Notes: generated by a model from the letters alone, not told the origin. Counted from the first letter of the stretch, positions 33,966 to 43,207 are shown. The stretch is 64,000 nt of DNA from Candidatus Blautia faecipullorum (GCA_019115125.1 DXEG01000005.1:1-64000), one strand, 5' to 3'. Made by a program: numbers and translations.

Positions 33966-35233
33966 GCAAACAACACCTCGGCCGCCTTTATGAGATATTC
34001 CGTGTCCCTCACTCCGGCTGTCTCATAAGGAGAATGCATGGCAAGCTGAGGCAGCCCGATATCTACAGTATTCAGCGCCACCCGTGTATTGGAAATATTA
34101 CCCAGAGTGGAGCCGCCCGCCATGTCGGAACGGTTGACGAAGGTCTGTACCGGTACGCCTGCCTTCTCGCAGATATCCCGGAATATTGCCGCCGATATGC
34201 CGTCCGTACAGTATCTCTGATTCGCGTTAAATTTCATTACGATCCCTCCGTTCAGGCAGGGACGGTTCACCGGATCCGATTTGTCCCCATAATTGGGATG
34301 AACGGCGTGGGCATTGTCCGCGGAAACCATGAAGCTGTCCGCCAGGTGGATGAGATAATCCTCCCTGGAAAAGCCCAGACTCTCATGGACTCTGATAAGG
34401 GTGTCATACAAAAAAGTAGACGCGGCGCCCTGCTTCGTCCCGCTGCCTACCTCTTCATTATCAAGCACGCAGTGAACGGCCATGTACCGTTTCTTCTCTC
34501 CTGCGAGAAAGCCCTTCAGAGAAGCGAATACACACTGGAGATCATCCAGGCGCCCGCTGGAAAGAAATTCCTCCGAGGCTCCCCAGACACAGCCTTTTTG
34601 CCGGTTGTACAAAAAGAGATCGTGTCCCAGAACCGCATCCTCCGGTATCCCGGCCGCCTCTGCGACCAGTTTCAGGAAGCTTCCCTTCGAAGCGCTCCCG
34701 CCGTACAAAGGCAGCATATCCTTCTGCACATTGTACTTATAGCCGTCGTTGGCCTCTCTGTTCATATGTATGGCAAGGCTTGGGATCATCAGAAGATCCC
34801 TGTCGATATTCACGAGAACCGGACGCAGGGTTTTCGTCTCCGGATCGCGGACGATCACTCTCCCGGCCACAGAAAGCGGACGGTCAAACCACGGCGCGCA
34901 GATCATCCCGCCGTATTTTTCCACATTCAGCTTCACATAATGGCCCTCTGACTCTATTTCCGGGTTTTCTTTGATCTTAAAGCAGGGGGAGTCGCTGTGT
35001 CCCGTCATGATACGGATTCCTTCCATTTCTCCTTCAGGGATGGAAAAGGCGATCAGGGATGAGCCGTTTCTGGTCACATAATAACTCCCTCCCTTTTCAA
35101 TCTCCCACTTGCGGTTCTCCGTAAGCTCCGTAAACCCGTTTTCGGCAAGCTCCTGCTTCATGTTCTCGACCGCGTGAAAGCAGGTTGGGCTTTTCTCAAT
35201 AAAATCAAGAAGCTGCTTTGAAATCTTATCCAT
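33962..35233 (-). CDS. M18 family aspartyl aminopeptidase
   Basis: A 423-residue cytoplasmic metallopeptidase. Metal ligands and catalytic residues are recognisable: TGHSDSPCFKIK near 77, the SSGRLDDLQC aspartate near 230, DNEEVGSGTKQGA near 265, and SADNAHAVHPNY near 310. LFLYNRQKG and RPLSVAGRV are also family-typical. M18 enzymes release N-terminal acidic or hydrophobic residues from peptides and form dodecamers. ATG 35233 follows GGAGAGGAGA by 7 nt. A TATAAT at 35282-35277 on the minus strand may be its -10 box, but the -35 is weak. The gene leads an operon with DUF1294. Confidence 0.9.
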   Translation of the reverse strand: MDKISKQLLDFIEKSPTCFHAVENMKQELAENGFTELTENRKWEIEKGGSYYVTRNGSSLIAFSIPEGEMEGIRIMTGHSDSPCFKIKENPEIESEGHYVKLNVEKYGGMICAPWFDRPLSVAGRVIVRDPETKTLRPVLVNIDRDLLMIPSLAIHMNREANDGYKYNVQKDMLPLYGGSASKGSFLKLVAEAAGIPEDAVLGHDLFLYNRQKGCVWGASEEFLSSGRLDDLQCVFASLKGFLAGEKKRYMAVHCVLDNEEVGSGTKQGAASTFLYDTLIRVHESLGFSREDYLIHLADSFMVSADNAHAVHPNYGDKSDPVNRPCLNGGIVMKFNANQRYCTDGISAAIFRDICEKAGVPVQTFVNRSDMAGGSTLGNISNTRVALNTVDIGLPQLAMHSPYETAGVRDTEYLIKAAEVLFA

Positions 35234-35350
35234 CAGAAAGTCTCCTCTCCTATGTATTCACGTATATTTCTAAAATATTATACAATTTTTCGTCTCCTAA
35301 AGAAAGGCTTTTCAGAAAGGATAATCTGAAACATGGCCGCGGCCACTACA

Positions 35351-35370
35351 GTTCACAGAAATCTGTGAAC
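35351..35370. repeat. Perfect palindrome beside repeat copy 2
   Basis: GTTCACAGA-AA-TCTGTGAAC, overlapping the edge of the dispersed repeat. It may be part of the same mobile unit or the site where it joined. Confidence 0.6.
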
Positions 35371-35472
35371 CGCAACAGAATCCAGCCCATTTTAAGTCGC
35401 CTTCAGCGAAGGGCTGGATTCTCTGGTCGTTTTTCGCACTGGCCTGTGCATTTTCAGCAAGTGAAAATGCCA
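35365..35472. repeat. Dispersed two-hairpin repeat, copy 2
   Basis: Matches 10-120 with few substitutions and keeps both hairpins. Its last bases lie inside the 3' end of the fused dehydrogenase-peptidase gene: the final five residues (GIFTC region) and the stop at 35454 are encoded by the repeat. Confidence 0.75.
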
Positions 35473-37433
35473 GATCCGGACAGGAATCCTCGCCCATCCC
35501 GCAGCACATATCTGCCGCCGATGACAACGCCCCGGGAATCCCTCCTGTGTCCGATCTGCACGGTTTTTGCCACAGGGAGATCCTTTCCCGCATAATCTAA
35601 AACCATCTGTTCAATATCAGGCCGGCTTTCGCTTTCCTCCATCTCTAGGAAGGTTCCCAGAAGCACTCCCTCCACCTGGTCAAACACGCCCATCTGGGCA
35701 AGCTGCGCCAGGCAGGCGGCCATCTGGGGAGAGCGCCCCCTCATCGCCTCCAGAAGCAGGATCTTCCCCCGCATATCCGGCCAGAACTCTGTACCCGACA
35801 GCTTGAGAAGACAGCGGATATTTCCTCCTATTATCACGCCTTCCATGCGGTTCCCCCGGAGGAATTCACAGGAGAACTGAAACAATTCCCGGCTTCCGCC
35901 GGAAAGAAATCCACGAAATATTTCTCTCTGCTCTTCTCCCCCTTCTTCTGTAAGATTTCTGACCTGATAGAGGACAGAAGCTTTTCCTGTCTTTGCGTAA
36001 ACCGCATTGATCACCGTCGTCAGATCGCTGTATCCCCAGTAAATCTTCGAGGAATTCCTGATCAGGCGATAATCCAGAAGGGGCAGGATCCCATTGGCAG
36101 AGTCGCCGCCGGAAACATCGAAGATAAATTTCACCTCCGGGTCCTGATAAAACCGCGTCAGTTCCCGGACCCGCTCCTCAGGGGAGCCGGAAAACGCGCT
36201 GCCGCCCTGTTTGTAAAGACATTTCGAGTTCACGGTTTCAATCCCCATTTCCTGAAGCAGCAGCCTGAGCTTTTCCATCTCTACTCTGCTTTTTTCCGGC
36301 AGTCCGTCGGAACAGGCGGTCAGCGCCGCCTTCACCGGAAGGGATACTTTAAAATTTAAGTGAAATCCCTCTTCCATTAAAGAGACGTATTTCAAAATAT
36401 TGCAGTAAATCCGGCCACCTTCCTCCAGGCCGCACACATCCGTCAAAATCTGTTCCGGCGTCTTTTCCTCCCGGAGCTTTTTCCAGGCTGTTTCCCCTTC
36501 ATCCTGATACAAAATCGCCGCCGCTGCCGTCATCTCCAGTACGGAAGCATCCTCCCCGTACTTGTGGAGCAGCTTCAGCGGCCCGATGATCCTTTCATTG
36601 GCGCCAAGCTTTCTCTGGGGATCCCTGGCGTTCCGGGCTACCGTATCCACGATTGTCCTGTCACAGAATTTTGCCTTTGACAGAGCGGCAAATTCCTCCT
36701 GATCCTTCTCGTCATAGCCGAATTCTCTGCAGAGAGCCCTGTTTGACGCCGCGTAGTTCCGGTCCAGGAGCTCCAGGATCTCCCCGTCGTTGGCCGCGTC
36801 TCCGTAATTGGTATAGCCCTTCATCCATCCAAGGTACGCGATCACGCAGCTTGCCGCATTGTAGGTAAACAGCTTCCTGGTAAGAAAATCCGAAAAATTT
36901 GAAATGGATTTTATAGCGGCCGCCTCCGGCACATAGCCGCCCAGCTTCTCCGCGTTATATTGAAGATATGGATAATTTTCGGAGTGAATATCCATCCCCT
37001 CGCCTTCGATGGTCGTGCAGAACACAGTGGCCTCGCTGACAAAAACATTCTCTTTTCCGATGGCTTTTTTCAATGTTTCAGCCGGGTGGGAAGCATTTTC
37101 ACAGGTAATGATATAATACGGCCTGTCTTCATTGAGGCGCTGGGAAAGCTCCCTTCCCACGTCTTCCAGATTCTGCCCTCCCACAGATACCAGGATCAGC
37201 TCCGCGCCGTCAAAGGAGGCGTTTTCCCATGTACATGCCTCATAGTGATCCACCGTAAACGCTTCTCTGGTGTTTCCGAAAAAATGGATCCGAAAAGACT
37301 TTTCCTCATTCAGCCGCCGGATCAGTTCCGGATCCTTGTCCACGAAGCAGATTTCTTCCTTACCTTCTCTCAAAAGCCTGGCGAGAAACCCGCGGCCAGT
37401 TTTTCCCGCGCCGACAATCATTACCTTACTCAT
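35454..37433 (-). CDS. Fusion: mannitol-1-phosphate-dehydrogenase-like plus S66 LD-carboxypeptidase
   Basis: 659 residues in one frame. Residues 1-350 are a long-chain polyol dehydrogenase: VGAGKTGRGF (nucleotide site), CENASHPAE, RKLFTYNAAS (186-195). E. coli MtlD has KLFTLNTGH at this place; here Lys and Asn remain but the catalytic His is Ser. Residues 362-650 match S66 peptidases: GGDSANGILPLLD near 443, nucleophile Ser469 in GYSDLT, Glu562 in LLLEAM, His629 in IGHRRD. So the peptidase triad is intact. The start overlaps the upstream paralogue by 8 nt. Last gene of a polyol operon. The stop is supplied by a dispersed repeat. A substrate carrying both a polyol-like part and an amino-acid or acyl part is one inference. 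Confidence 0.88.
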   Translation of the reverse strand: MSKVMIVGAGKTGRGFLARLLREGKEEICFVDKDPELIRRLNEEKSFRIHFFGNTREAFTVDHYEACTWENASFDGAELILVSVGGQNLEDVGRELSQRLNEDRPYYIITCENASHPAETLKKAIGKENVFVSEATVFCTTIEGEGMDIHSENYPYLQYNAEKLGGYVPEAAAIKSISNFSDFLTRKLFTYNAASCVIAYLGWMKGYTNYGDAANDGEILELLDRNYAASNRALCREFGYDEKDQEEFAALSKAKFCDRTIVDTVARNARDPQRKLGANERIIGPLKLLHKYGEDASVLEMTAAAAILYQDEGETAWKKLREEKTPEQILTDVCGLEEGGRIYCNILKYVSLMEEGFHLNFKVSLPVKAALTACSDGLPEKSRVEMEKLRLLLQEMGIETVNSKCLYKQGGSAFSGSPEERVRELTRFYQDPEVKFIFDVSGGDSANGILPLLDYRLIRNSSKIYWGYSDLTTVINAVYAKTGKASVLYQVRNLTEEGGEEQREIFRGFLSGGSRELFQFSCEFLRGNRMEGVIIGGNIRCLLKLSGTEFWPDMRGKILLLEAMRGRSPQMAACLAQLAQMGVFDQVEGVLLGTFLEMEESESRPDIEQMVLDYAGKDLPVAKTVQIGHRRDSRGVVIGGRYVLRDGRGFLSGSGIFTC

Positions 37434-38595
37434 GAATCCATCCCCATTCCTTTAACAATCTGATCTTTTCTTTTACCAACATGCCGAGTTCTCCGGACGG
37501 GTCCAACCGGCACACTTTTTCCAGAACAGCGTCCACACCCTCTTTTCTTATACTCTCCAGCTCAACGGCGGACTCGTCCTCAGGATTTACATAGTAAACG
37601 GCGGCCGCTATGGCAATGCAGAGATGCTCCGGACAGATCCCGTACTCCTGCGCCAATCTTGCCGAACCCACCAGCCTGTCGTCCCTGCCAAGCTTCCTCA
37701 GCGGATCACGGGCATTGCGCTCGATAAAATCTACAATCGTATAATCCTGAAGCTTTCTTTTGGAGGTCAGCGTGAAGGCAAGCTGTTCCTCCAGCGGAAA
37801 GTGGTGTTTCGCGGACAGCGCCCGGGCCGTCTCCTGATATACGCCGTCCAGGATTTTCACGATCCTCTCGTCGTGGGCTGCGTCCGCAAGCTTTTCATAT
37901 CCCAGCAGCGCTCCCAGATAAGAGACTGTTCCGTTTGCCGCGTTGTAGGTATAAAATTTTCTCTCCAGAAAGCCGGAAAACTCTGAAACCAGCTTCAATC
38001 CCCTGACTGCTGGCAGCTCGCCCACGATCCGCGACGCGTCTACAGGCAGCTCCCAGAAATCCTGCACATTTACGATCAGAGGATCCTTTTTTAAAAGCTC
38101 CGGGTCTGATTCGATGGCGGAGCGCATAATGACCGCCTCTGTGATACCCACCTGCTTTTCCAGATACTCTCTCGCGTCCTCACTGATCCGCTTCTCAATG
38201 CCGTTCCGCAGAATATCCGCCGGAAGCTTCCAGTTTTCACAGGTGACAATATTCAGACTGCCGCCCTTCTTCGCCTTTTCCTCAATGGCTTTTGTGAGAC
38301 AGGGAACCAGGGCTTCCAGATTTTTCCCTCCGACTGCCGTAAATACGGCGTCCGCTTCCGTGATCGTCTTTACAGCCTGCTCTTCGTCCTGAAGGCAGAC
38401 TGCCTTCGCCCCTTTTACCACACAATTTTTTCCGCTGTTTCCCAGTATATTCACCGTGTATTGTCCGCGCCTGTTCAAAAGCTCCGTAAGCGCGTCTGAT
38501 TTCTCTATGAAGATAAAAGGAATCTCACTTAAATACAAAAGATGTCCAATAAAACCTCTGGCAATTTTCCCTGCTCCCAGGATCACGCATTTCAT
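37426..38595 (-). CDS. Mannitol-1-phosphate 5-dehydrogenase-like protein
   Basis: 389 residues, the normal MtlD length. It has LGAGKIARGFIGHLL at the nucleotide site, AVGGKNLE, TCENWKLPAD, and ERKFYTYNAANGTVSYLG, followed by NARDPLRKLGRDDRLVGSA. The Lys and Asn of the family's K-x4-N-x2-H motif are present, but the His is Asn. Reaction chemistry on mannitol-1-phosphate is therefore doubtful; a related phosphorylated polyol or uronate is possible. ATG 38595 follows AAGGAGG by 8 nt and shares one base with the kinase stop (TAATG). It is a diverged paralogue of the N-terminal part of the next gene, pointing to a tandem duplication. Confidence 0.85.
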   Translation of the reverse strand: MKCVILGAGKIARGFIGHLLYLSEIPFIFIEKSDALTELLNRRGQYTVNILGNSGKNCVVKGAKAVCLQDEEQAVKTITEADAVFTAVGGKNLEALVPCLTKAIEEKAKKGGSLNIVTCENWKLPADILRNGIEKRISEDAREYLEKQVGITEAVIMRSAIESDPELLKKDPLIVNVQDFWELPVDASRIVGELPAVRGLKLVSEFSGFLERKFYTYNAANGTVSYLGALLGYEKLADAAHDERIVKILDGVYQETARALSAKHHFPLEEQLAFTLTSKRKLQDYTIVDFIERNARDPLRKLGRDDRLVGSARLAQEYGICPEHLCIAIAAAVYYVNPEDESAVELESIRKEGVDAVLEKVCRLDPSGELGMLVKEKIRLLKEWGWIHE

Positions 38596-39980
38596 TATTT
38601 TATCCTCCTTAACTCCTGAAACTGCTTCTTTACCGCCGGATAAAGCTCCTTATATATGGAAAACCTGTCCCTCAGCCTTTCTGTATATCTGCCCTCCGGT
38701 TCTATGCTGCTTTTTATCCTGCACATCTGCTCCGCCGCCTCAAAGGGATCTTTGAACCATCCCGCTCCCGCAGCCGCGATCGCGGCTGCTCCCAGGGCGG
38801 AGGAATCCGTCTCCTCCAGAATATCGGCCGGAAGGCCGAACATTTCCGCTTTTAATCGGTTCAGGGCCGGGTTTACAGCGGCTCCGCCTGTAATCCTCAG
38901 CCGGGAGGCGCCGGGCATTCCCATGCTTTCATAGATATGATACAGGCTGAATACCACGCCCTCCAGGACCGCATAACCAAGCTCCTCCCTGGAGCAGTCC
39001 GCGGAAATACCGAAAAACATCCCTCTGGCGTCTGTGTCCCATAAAGGGGCCCTCTCACCGTTCAGATAGGGCAAAAATACCGGCGGCTGTTTCGCGCGCA
39101 TTTTTTCCAAACCAGCCGTAAGAGATCCGCACAGCCCCAGGCCGAACTCCAGAGAAACGCCGCTGGAGGCCGTAACGCCGTAATGCACGAAATGATCCAG
39201 ATAAGGCCCGCTTACCAACTTCGTATGTATATTCAGCTTTTCTTCAAGGACTCCCAGATGCTCGCTGGTACCGGAAATATCAAACATATCCCCGGTATGC
39301 CGCACTCCCATTCCCAGAAGCGCCGAAAAATAATCGTTCAGTCCCGTAAATACCGGAATCCCTTCCGGCAGCCGATACCCTCCCAGGTCAATAGCTCTGG
39401 TACAGCCCGCCGCCTCGGTCTCTTTTATCACCCTGGGAAGCTTTTCCCCTGAAAAGCCAATAGCGTCCAGAAACCTGCGGCTGTATTCTCCTGCGGAAAT
39501 GTTGGTCAGACCGCGCCAGGAGTAAGGGTCCGTCACAAAATTTCCGGTAAGCCGCTCACAGAGAAGATCCTTCGGCTGACATACTTTAGCGGCGTCAGGA
39601 AAACGCCCCTGGATATACTTCAGTCTTGGCAGCGGATAGGACGCTATATCCGGGTGGGGCATGGAAATTTCTTCCGCGAAATCCTCCGGAGAGTACCTCT
39701 CTTTCAGCCAGGCAAGCTCCCTTGCGCCAATCCCGGAATCCCATCCGATCACTTCTTTGCCGTCCACAATATAGGTCCCCACCTGGGAGGAAAGTCCTAT
39801 CCCTTCTACCGTTTCCAGCTCAGAGCGGGACAGTGCCTCCCATACCGCCGCCTCCCATCCTTCCGGGCTGACCGCGGTGTATCCCGCCTTCTGTTTTCTG
39901 ACAGTTCCGTCCTGATAAACCTGTAGGATCTTCACAGAGGAGGTTCCCAGATCAATCCCCATCACACTTTTCATTTTCAT
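38595..39980 (-). CDS. FGGY-family carbohydrate kinase
   Basis: 461 residues. GIDLGTSSVKIL opens the ATPase fold; GWDSGIGARE, QPKDLLCERLTG, DISGTSEHLGV and LPYLNGERAPLWD follow; RLRITGGAAVNPALN and DSSALGAAAIAA complete the C-terminal ATP site. It most resembles xylulokinase and related ketose or polyol kinases, but the sugar cannot be told. The ATG overlaps the dehydrogenase stop (ATGA). It would phosphorylate the product of the zinc dehydrogenase encoded just upstream, feeding the MtlD-like enzymes. Confidence 0.9.
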   Translation of the reverse strand: MKMKSVMGIDLGTSSVKILQVYQDGTVRKQKAGYTAVSPEGWEAAVWEALSRSELETVEGIGLSSQVGTYIVDGKEVIGWDSGIGARELAWLKERYSPEDFAEEISMPHPDIASYPLPRLKYIQGRFPDAAKVCQPKDLLCERLTGNFVTDPYSWRGLTNISAGEYSRRFLDAIGFSGEKLPRVIKETEAAGCTRAIDLGGYRLPEGIPVFTGLNDYFSALLGMGVRHTGDMFDISGTSEHLGVLEEKLNIHTKLVSGPYLDHFVHYGVTASSGVSLEFGLGLCGSLTAGLEKMRAKQPPVFLPYLNGERAPLWDTDARGMFFGISADCSREELGYAVLEGVVFSLYHIYESMGMPGASRLRITGGAAVNPALNRLKAEMFGLPADILEETDSSALGAAAIAAAGAGWFKDPFEAAEQMCRIKSSIEPEGRYTERLRDRFSIYKELYPAVKKQFQELRRIK

Positions 39981-40990
39981 GGAAGAAATACCGCCTTTAC
40001 AAATCCCGCCGGACGTTTTCGGGCCAGCTCCAGAGCTTTTTCATACTCCTCGAGGGGCAGAAGATCCGTTGCGAAATGTTCAATATCCACAATGCCGTCC
40101 TCCATCAGAGAAACGGCTTTCTTGTGCTGGTTCCAGTTGTTTCCGGCTCCTATCACGCGGAGATTGTTGATATGGATATCGTCCATGCGTATGCTCATGG
40201 TCTTTCCTCTCCCGTATCCCGCCAGCGCAACGGTTCCGCCTTTTGCCGCAAGTTTCAGACACTGCTGGATGCAGCTTTCGATTCCGGTAGCGTCGATGAC
40301 AACTTCCGTGCCCTCCGGGTGAAGCTTTTTCATTTCCTCCTGAAGATCGCATCTGCTGGTCGCCAGAGTAGCGAAGGCCCCCATTTTTTCCGCGATCTTC
40401 AGCCGCTTTTCTGTAGACGCGCAGACCACGATCTTTTTCATTCCCATGGCCTTGGCCGCCGCAAGCATACAAAGGCCGATGGATCCCGCGCCCATGATCA
40501 GACAGGTATCTCCGAATTTCGCTTCCGCTTTTTCCAGAGTTCCCAGCGCCACTCCCAACGGTTCACAGAGAGCGCCGTGTATAAAGGATATCCTCTCGGG
40601 AAGCTCGCACAGCCCGTAGGCGGGTACCTCCACATATTCCGCGTAGGCCCCGTTCCGCTTGAACCCGATTTCCTCAAAATCCTTACAGTATCTCCATTTG
40701 CCGCTTCTGCAGGCCTCGCAGCTCAGACACACCACGTCGTTGCTCCCGACTACTCTTTTTCCGATCCAATGGCTGTCTTTTTCACTTCCGGCTTTTACTA
40801 CGATCCCGCTCCACTCATGGCCCGGTATCAGCGGATAATTGGCCGCGATATTTCCGTCCAGCACCTCCAGATCCGTGGCGCAGACTGCCGCCGCCTTCAC
40901 CTTCACCAGGACAAATCCCGGCTCAGGCTCCGGTATCCCCACCTGCTCCAGGGATACTCTGCCCGGTTCTCTTATTACTATTGCTTTCAC
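39977..40990 (-). CDS. Zinc-dependent medium-chain alcohol/polyol dehydrogenase
   Basis: 337 residues. Catalytic zinc ligands lie in CATDLEV and GHEWSGIV; the structural zinc lobe is CLSCEACRSGKWRYC; the nucleotide fold has MGAGSIGLCML. GTG 40990 is the start: AGGAGG sits 6 nt upstream and the family N-terminus (KAIVIREPG) begins there; the long upstream extension is not supported. It resembles sorbitol, threonine and galactitol-phosphate dehydrogenases. First gene of the four-gene operon, so oxidation of a free polyol is a reasonable first step. No transporter is in the operon, so uptake must be encoded elsewhere. Confidence 0.9.
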   Translation of the reverse strand: MKAIVIREPGRVSLEQVGIPEPEPGFVLVKVKAAAVCATDLEVLDGNIAANYPLIPGHEWSGIVVKAGSEKDSHWIGKRVVGSNDVVCLSCEACRSGKWRYCKDFEEIGFKRNGAYAEYVEVPAYGLCELPERISFIHGALCEPLGVALGTLEKAEAKFGDTCLIMGAGSIGLCMLAAAKAMGMKKIVVCASTEKRLKIAEKMGAFATLATSRCDLQEEMKKLHPEGTEVVIDATGIESCIQQCLKLAAKGGTVALAGYGRGKTMSIRMDDIHINNLRVIGAGNNWNQHKKAVSLMEDGIVDIEHFATDLLPLEEYEKALELARKRPAGFVKAVFLP

Positions 40991-41063
40991 CCTGTACCTC
41001 CTTGCTTTTCCAGTCCTGATTCTCCGTCTCCGGTTGTCCGTATCAATCGTTTGTTTGTTCTTC

Positions 41064-41098
41064 TTGCATATTTTATCATAGCGTGATATAATATACAA
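41064..41098. promoter_or_regulatory. Overlapping divergent promoters
   Basis: Plus strand: TTGCAT (41064-41069), 17 bp, TATAAT (41087-41092), for the hydrolase gene. Minus strand: TTGTAT (41098-41093), 17 bp, TAAAAT (41075-41070), for the dehydrogenase operon. The shared core holds ATCATAGCGTGAT, a small dyad. One regulator bound here would control both directions; the nearby ROK protein is a candidate. Confidence 0.75.
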
Positions 41099-41139
41099 GA
41101 GAGAAATTACTAAAAAGTACCTAAGAACGGAGGGGTATC

Positions 41140-41967
41140 ATGACAAGAAATTTTATTCTCAATACGGAGCTTACCGAAAAGCAGGCGGCGCTGTTCTATC
41201 TCGGACAGGAGGGAATGATGATCAAATATCACGACAGATATTTTCTGATCGATCCTTATCTTTCTGATTATGTAGACCGGCACTGCCGCACAGATAAGGT
41301 TCAGTGGAGCCGCAGATATCCGGCTCCCATCCAGGCGGAGGAGCTGGATTTTGTAAACTATATTTTCTGTACACACGAGCATTTTGATCACTGCGATCCT
41401 GATACCCTGCGCGCCCTTGCCCAGGCCAGCCCCGAAGCTGTGTTTATTGTACCTCTTCCGGCCACGGCGGCGCTTCTCTCTTATGGTATTCCAGCGGAAA
41501 GGATCATCGGCGCCCGGGCAGATACGGAAATCACTCTGGATGAATGTAAGATCCTTCCTGTTCCCGCGGCTCATGAGGAGCTACATCCCGATGAAAACGG
41601 CTGTTACAGAGAGCTTGGCTACAAGCTGCTCTTTGACGGTCTTACCCTGTATCACGCAGGCGACTGCTGCATTTACGACGGACTTGCCGAGAGACTGATG
41701 GATACAGACGTTCTGATGCTTCCTGTGAACGGGCGGGGCTATTATAAGCTCAGAGAAGATATTATCGGCAACATGACCGCGGAGGAGGCCGTTCTTCTGG
41801 CCAGGGAAACAAACGCAGGAATGCTGATCCCCCTGCACTACGACCTCTATGACGTAAACGGCGTCAATCCGGCGGCCTTTGTGGATACGCTCTTCTCAAT
41901 CAATCCCTCCCAGTGTTTTCACATGTTCGCTCCGGGAGAACGGTACATCCTGTCCTCTGAAAAATAA
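41140..41967 (+). CDS. UlaG-like metallo-beta-lactamase-fold hydrolase
   Basis: 275 residues. The metal site THEHFDHCD lies near residue 78, followed by PAAHEELHPDE, the YHAGDCCIYDGL aspartate and LIPLHYDLYDVNG near the end. This matches UlaG, the L-ascorbate-6-phosphate lactonase family, at a shorter length than the 354-residue E. coli protein. It is divergent from the polyol operon and shares its promoter region, so a lactone or phosphosugar ester from the same pathway is a plausible substrate. ATG 41140 follows GGAGGGG. Cytoplasmic. Confidence 0.85.
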   Translation: MTRNFILNTELTEKQAALFYLGQEGMMIKYHDRYFLIDPYLSDYVDRHCRTDKVQWSRRYPAPIQAEELDFVNYIFCTHEHFDHCDPDTLRALAQASPEAVFIVPLPATAALLSYGIPAERIIGARADTEITLDECKILPVPAAHEELHPDENGCYRELGYKLLFDGLTLYHAGDCCIYDGLAERLMDTDVLMLPVNGRGYYKLREDIIGNMTAEEAVLLARETNAGMLIPLHYDLYDVNGVNPAAFVDTLFSINPSQCFHMFAPGERYILSSEK

Positions 41968-42020
41968 GTGATAACGAACAAAGTATGCAAGCACACTTTG
42001 CGCGCCTAATATGAGAAAGA

Positions 42021-42075
42021 GACTATCTCCGAAAGCCCAGGAATTTACAGCTTCCCGAAGCTTTGCGGAATAGTC
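42021..42075. terminator. Imperfect hairpin between convergent hydrolase and ROK genes
   Basis: GACTATCTCCGAAAGC pairs with GCTTTGCGGAATAGTC, with two or three mismatches and an inner GCTTCCCGAAGC stem. The plus strand continues CCTTCCTTTCTG. Likely bidirectional termination. Confidence 0.5.
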
Positions 42076-42136
42076 CCTTCCTTTCTGCAGACGTTATTTT
42101 TTTGTATCCTCTCTGAAAAGCAGCCTCAACTCATTT

Positions 42137-43207
42137 TTAAGAAATCTGTATCAGGTCGACGGCTCCCTCCACGGCGGTCAAAGCCGCGCCTTCCACGGCA
42201 AGCTCCGTCTCCTCCACAAGCTTCACCCTTGCCTCACTTTTCTCGCAATACTGATAAAAGCGGTTCAGCAATTCTTTCTCGAAGGCGGTTCGGTATTTCA
42301 TCAATTTCCCTGTCAGAATTATCGTTTCTGAATGAAACACCCGCATCATGTTATACATAAACACCGCCAGGGGATCCAGCAGCTCCTGCAGCGCTTCTTC
42401 ATTCAGTCTTCCCGATTCAAGACTGGGAGCAAGGTAAGCCTCTATACAGCCTTTTTTTCCGCATCTGCAGGGCTTTCCTCCCGGCACGGCAATGCAGTGC
42501 GCCACCTCCAGCAGGCCGTTTCCCCTGATAATTTCCCCGTTTACCGACGCCGCCATTCCGATACTGCGGTCCAGGCGGAACAACAGCATATTTTCACATT
42601 CTTCATTTTTCAGCATGGCGTGCAGCATACAGTCCGGGTCATGCTCCACGAATACGGGAATTCCAAATTCCTGCTGCAGAATTTCCCTGACAGGCACGTT
42701 TTCCCAGTCCGGGCAGTGAGGAAACTTTACGGAAATCCCCTTTTCCGCATCCACCGCCCCCTGCATGGCCACCGCGATAGACAAAATATTTTTTTCTTTA
42801 TACCCAGGCACGATCCTTCCTGTAAACCGCAGAATAACCTGAAGCAGCTCTTCTTTTCCCTGAAAGGAAACCTCCTCAGAAAATCTTTCCAGCACCTCGC
42901 CGCAGAGATTCATCACATGGGCCGCGAATCCTTCCCTGTTAAGATCGAGCCCGATCACAACGTTTTTCTTATCATTGATCCGGATCAGAGCGGGCGTTCT
43001 TCCAACACCGGAAGCGCTCGTATCTTTTTCCTCGACAATATACCCATGACTAAATAACTTATTGACGATCTTCGTCATCCCACCCCAGCTAAGTCCTGTA
43101 ATATCCGAAATCTGTCTCCTGGAGACAGACCCGCAGTTGCGGATCACATTCAGCACACTGGAGCAATTTACATTGCTCATTTCTTCCAGACCAATATATT
43201 TTTTCAA
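42137..43207 (-). CDS. ROK-family transcriptional regulator
   Basis: 356 residues. The N-terminal winged helix (SVLNVIRNCGSVSRRQISDI, SWGGMTKIVNKLF) precedes a ROK domain: VIGLDLNREGFAAHVM, the PGGKPCRCGKKGCIEAYLA zinc motif near 232-250, and VEHDPDCMLHAM. The sugar-kinase-like catalytic Asp region is VEHDPDC, so the domain may keep kinase-like ligand binding. It is transcribed convergently to the hydrolase. ROK repressors usually respond to sugars or their phosphates, so it probably governs the polyol locus. ATG 43207 is kept from the long frame, with AGGGAGGAAG upstream. Confidence 0.88.
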   Translation of the reverse strand: MKKYIGLEEMSNVNCSSVLNVIRNCGSVSRRQISDITGLSWGGMTKIVNKLFSHGYIVEEKDTSASGVGRTPALIRINDKKNVVIGLDLNREGFAAHVMNLCGEVLERFSEEVSFQGKEELLQVILRFTGRIVPGYKEKNILSIAVAMQGAVDAEKGISVKFPHCPDWENVPVREILQQEFGIPVFVEHDPDCMLHAMLKNEECENMLLFRLDRSIGMAASVNGEIIRGNGLLEVAHCIAVPGGKPCRCGKKGCIEAYLAPSLESGRLNEEALQELLDPLAVFMYNMMRVFHSETIILTGKLMKYRTAFEKELLNRFYQYCEKSEARVKLVEETELAVEGAALTAVEGAVDLIQIS

